Source: Megalobrama amblycephala
Lineage: Eukaryota > Chordata > Actinopteri > Cypriniformes > Xenocyprididae
Assembly (NCBI RefSeq): GCF_018812025.1
Contig: NC_063063.1
Span: forward strand, 8,312,442-8,376,441
Length of the DNA: 64,000 bases
Reading direction: 5' to 3'
A program made the translations under genes and the position numbers. Positions within the stretch are counted from its first letter, which is position 1. Every line of letters starts with the position of its first letter. Positions 34,813 to 64,000 of this stretch are shown piece after piece. The notes under the pieces were generated by a model, which was not told where the DNA came from, did not search any database, and saw only the letters and a list, made by a program, of their open reading frames with translations.

Positions 34813-35749
34813 CTGACTTGTTGCTCAAGAAACATTTCTTATTATGATCAATGTTTAATATTAATATTTTTGTGGAAACTGTGATACATTTTTCCATGAT
34901 TTTTGATGAAAAGAATGTTTCTTTTGACCACTTTTGAGGAGGTAATGTGGTTAATTAAAAATCTTAACAGGAATTAGAATTTATTTATGCGCAATATTTC
35001 AATTTAGGAGGCAATATGACCTGGACAATATTTGAGATTCACCTTTTGCTCTACATACATCTGTAAAACGGTTACCCATCCTATATTGAAGATAGTCACT
35101 GCTCAAATGTAAGGAATTAAAAAAAAAAAAAAAATACCCAAACATATGTGAAAACCTGGATATGCCACAGATGAGAAATGTTGATGAATCTTCAGAGCCA
35201 GATGCATGGCTAAACGCACCACACCCGTTTCGTACGGCAATAATGTCAGTCTTTCATTCACTGGCACTGTAGCTGCTCACCCAGGGCCTTTACACACAGA
35301 ACAGAGCAGCTTTGATTGTGTCCAGCTCTCACACAAGCGCTCTGTAAAGCAGTGTGTATGGCCCTGGCTTGGAATTGAATTGAACCTCCAAAAAAAAAAT
35401 TTGTGAGATGAACAAAAGTAAAAATTCAAATGAAAATCCTTAGTGTATTACATATATCCACAGACACCATCCAGTGTTAACATCCAAGCAGTCTTGAAAA
35501 ACGTACCATGTTTTTGTCAGATGCAAAAAAAGCTGATTGTTGGCAAAGACTGAAAATGCATCCATCTTCAAGTTTAAACTCCACAGAATGCTACATAGGT
35601 TTTTGTTGCAATTTAATAGAAAGCCATTAGAATCCATTCCCAATAGGAACGTCCTTCACAAAATACATCACTCGTTCGCTCACGCACACAACCTCACCAA
35701 TACATTCATCTCCACACGCTTGCACACAAACTGTACCGAATGATTCCTC
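34813..35749 (-). other. erbb2: erbb2 3' flank and probable 3' UTR
   Basis: Minus-strand sequence immediately downstream of the erbb2 stop, without transposon signatures over about 700 bases. A minus-strand AATAAA lies at 34985-34980 and is a possible polyadenylation signal. Confidence 0.45.
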
Positions 35750-63087
<27,338 letters not shown>

Positions 63088-64000
63088 CTGAAAAGTAAAA
63101 CACAGATACACACATCAGCAGGACTGTATAAATTTATATGGATTTTTTTCCCACAGATTAAGACTATTTAAAGTGCGCTCAGTAATTTTTGCTTATGTCT
63201 CAATGGCCAATATGGCAGTAGTCTTGGACATTCTGACACCTAGCAGTCTGGATGCAGCATTGCACAAAAGTTTTCAGTCATTTGAATGCTTTAATCACCA
63301 AAATAATTGATTAGATTGTTTATCAAAATAGAGTTATTTATCAAAATAATTGTTGGTTGCAGCCAGGGCCGTGCACAGGGGGTGGCCTGGTGGCTAGAGC
63401 CACTGCCCCTCTGCCCTCATCGGCTGAGGTGCCCCTCTCGCCCCCTCCTCTCCCTTTGACTGGATTTCCATAAAAGCATTCAGTTATCGCTCCGCTAAAG
63501 ATCCACTAATTCTGCTAATCCGCCCCGTGTTTTCCCGCTCGCTCACTCACAGTCTGTCCATGCTCAGGTGAGTGTGTGGAGGTGGCAGTTCCAGAAGCCT
63601 GTCCCATTGACAGGTAGATGCACTATAATCCACATACATACAATGGTTGGGCATTGTCGGTAATGTTTCGGTAACTTGTACAAAACATTCACTTTCTTGG
63701 AAGATAATTTGAATTTGTGTCTAATCAAATTATTTTACCAGATATTATTTAATATGAAAAAAAACAAATTTGCTGTTGTTGGCACACTTGCTAGACAAAA
63801 AACAATGCCTTCACAAAAAGAAGACCAAGACATAGAGAAGGGAGGCTGCTAAAGGCCGTTCATCATTGCAAACATTGATTCAAAACTCCAGCATGCCAAT
63901 TATGCAAATTAACCATGGCTTTACTACGAATAAAAAAAAATAAATAAAAAATAGTTACTGTAGTTATTCCATGGTAAACACAAATTAACTATAATTCTGC
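63088..64000. other. erbb2 intron 1 part, with one hAT-like terminus
   Basis: CAGGGCCGTGCACAGGGGG at 63367 resembles an hAT-type end and is followed by GC-rich sequence; no partner end is seen before the window stops. I looked on the minus strand for the erbb2 signal-peptide exon (ATG, hydrophobic run, phase-1 donor) and found none. Confidence 0.45.

Noticed and set aside
63117..64000. erbb2 signal-peptide exon
   Set aside because: No minus-strand ATG with a hydrophobic run and phase-1 donor was found; it is presumably beyond the window.

Overview
The window looks like teleost nuclear DNA, most probably from a cyprinid fish. The three genes have vertebrate exon structure with GT/AG introns. 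The introns and spacers are AT-rich and packed with short non-autonomous DNA transposons of kinds I know from zebrafish and carp: TTAA-flanked families ending AGGGTTAGTTCACCC, AGGTGCCC or AGGTCCCG, and hAT-type MITEs beginning TAGGGCTGTCAA. There are no operons, CRISPR arrays or other prokaryotic features.

Layout. (1) 357-4091, plus strand: taco1, the mitochondrial translational activator of cytochrome c oxidase subunit I, in five exons, with one frame-breaking extra base in exon 4. (2) 4250-8796: spacer filled by a 1.4 kb TTAA element, a dead Tc1-like transposase relic and microsatellites; it also holds a tiny candidate first exon for the next gene. (3) 8797-26435, plus strand: kcnh6, an ERG-type voltage-gated potassium channel, in eleven exons from the post-PAS linker to the stop codon; no PAS-domain exon is visible. 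(4) 26436-35749: kcnh6 3' end, nested transposons, repeat-free sequence and the erbb2 3' side. (5) 35750-63087, minus strand: erbb2, the receptor tyrosine kinase HER2, exons 27 to 2 by human numbering; the signal-peptide exon is outside the window or not recognisable. (6) 63088-64000: erbb2 intron 1 with one transposon end.

The genes do not form a pathway: taco1 acts in mitochondria, and kcnh6 and erbb2 at the plasma membrane. What links them is conserved linkage, since all three human orthologues lie on 17q (ERBB2 at 17q12; KCNH6 and TACO1 at 17q23). kcnh6 and erbb2 converge tail to tail.

Frame integrity is uneven. All eleven kcnh6 exons and the whole erbb2 transmembrane, kinase and tail part are clean. 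taco1 exon 4 and erbb2 exons 5, 6, 7 and 13 carry seven single-base excesses in all, while splice sites, cysteine patterns and flanking residues stay intact. This looks more like residual insertion errors in a long-read assembly than gene death, but reads would have to decide.

The most informative biology is in the repeats. Several insertions can be dated relative to one another because an empty copy of the host repeat also lies in the window. Two near-identical 0.68 kb elements sit in opposite orientation in erbb2 introns 8 and 24. A 1.5 kb Tc1-like element has become a nearly perfect palindrome. I found no convincing new protein-coding system.
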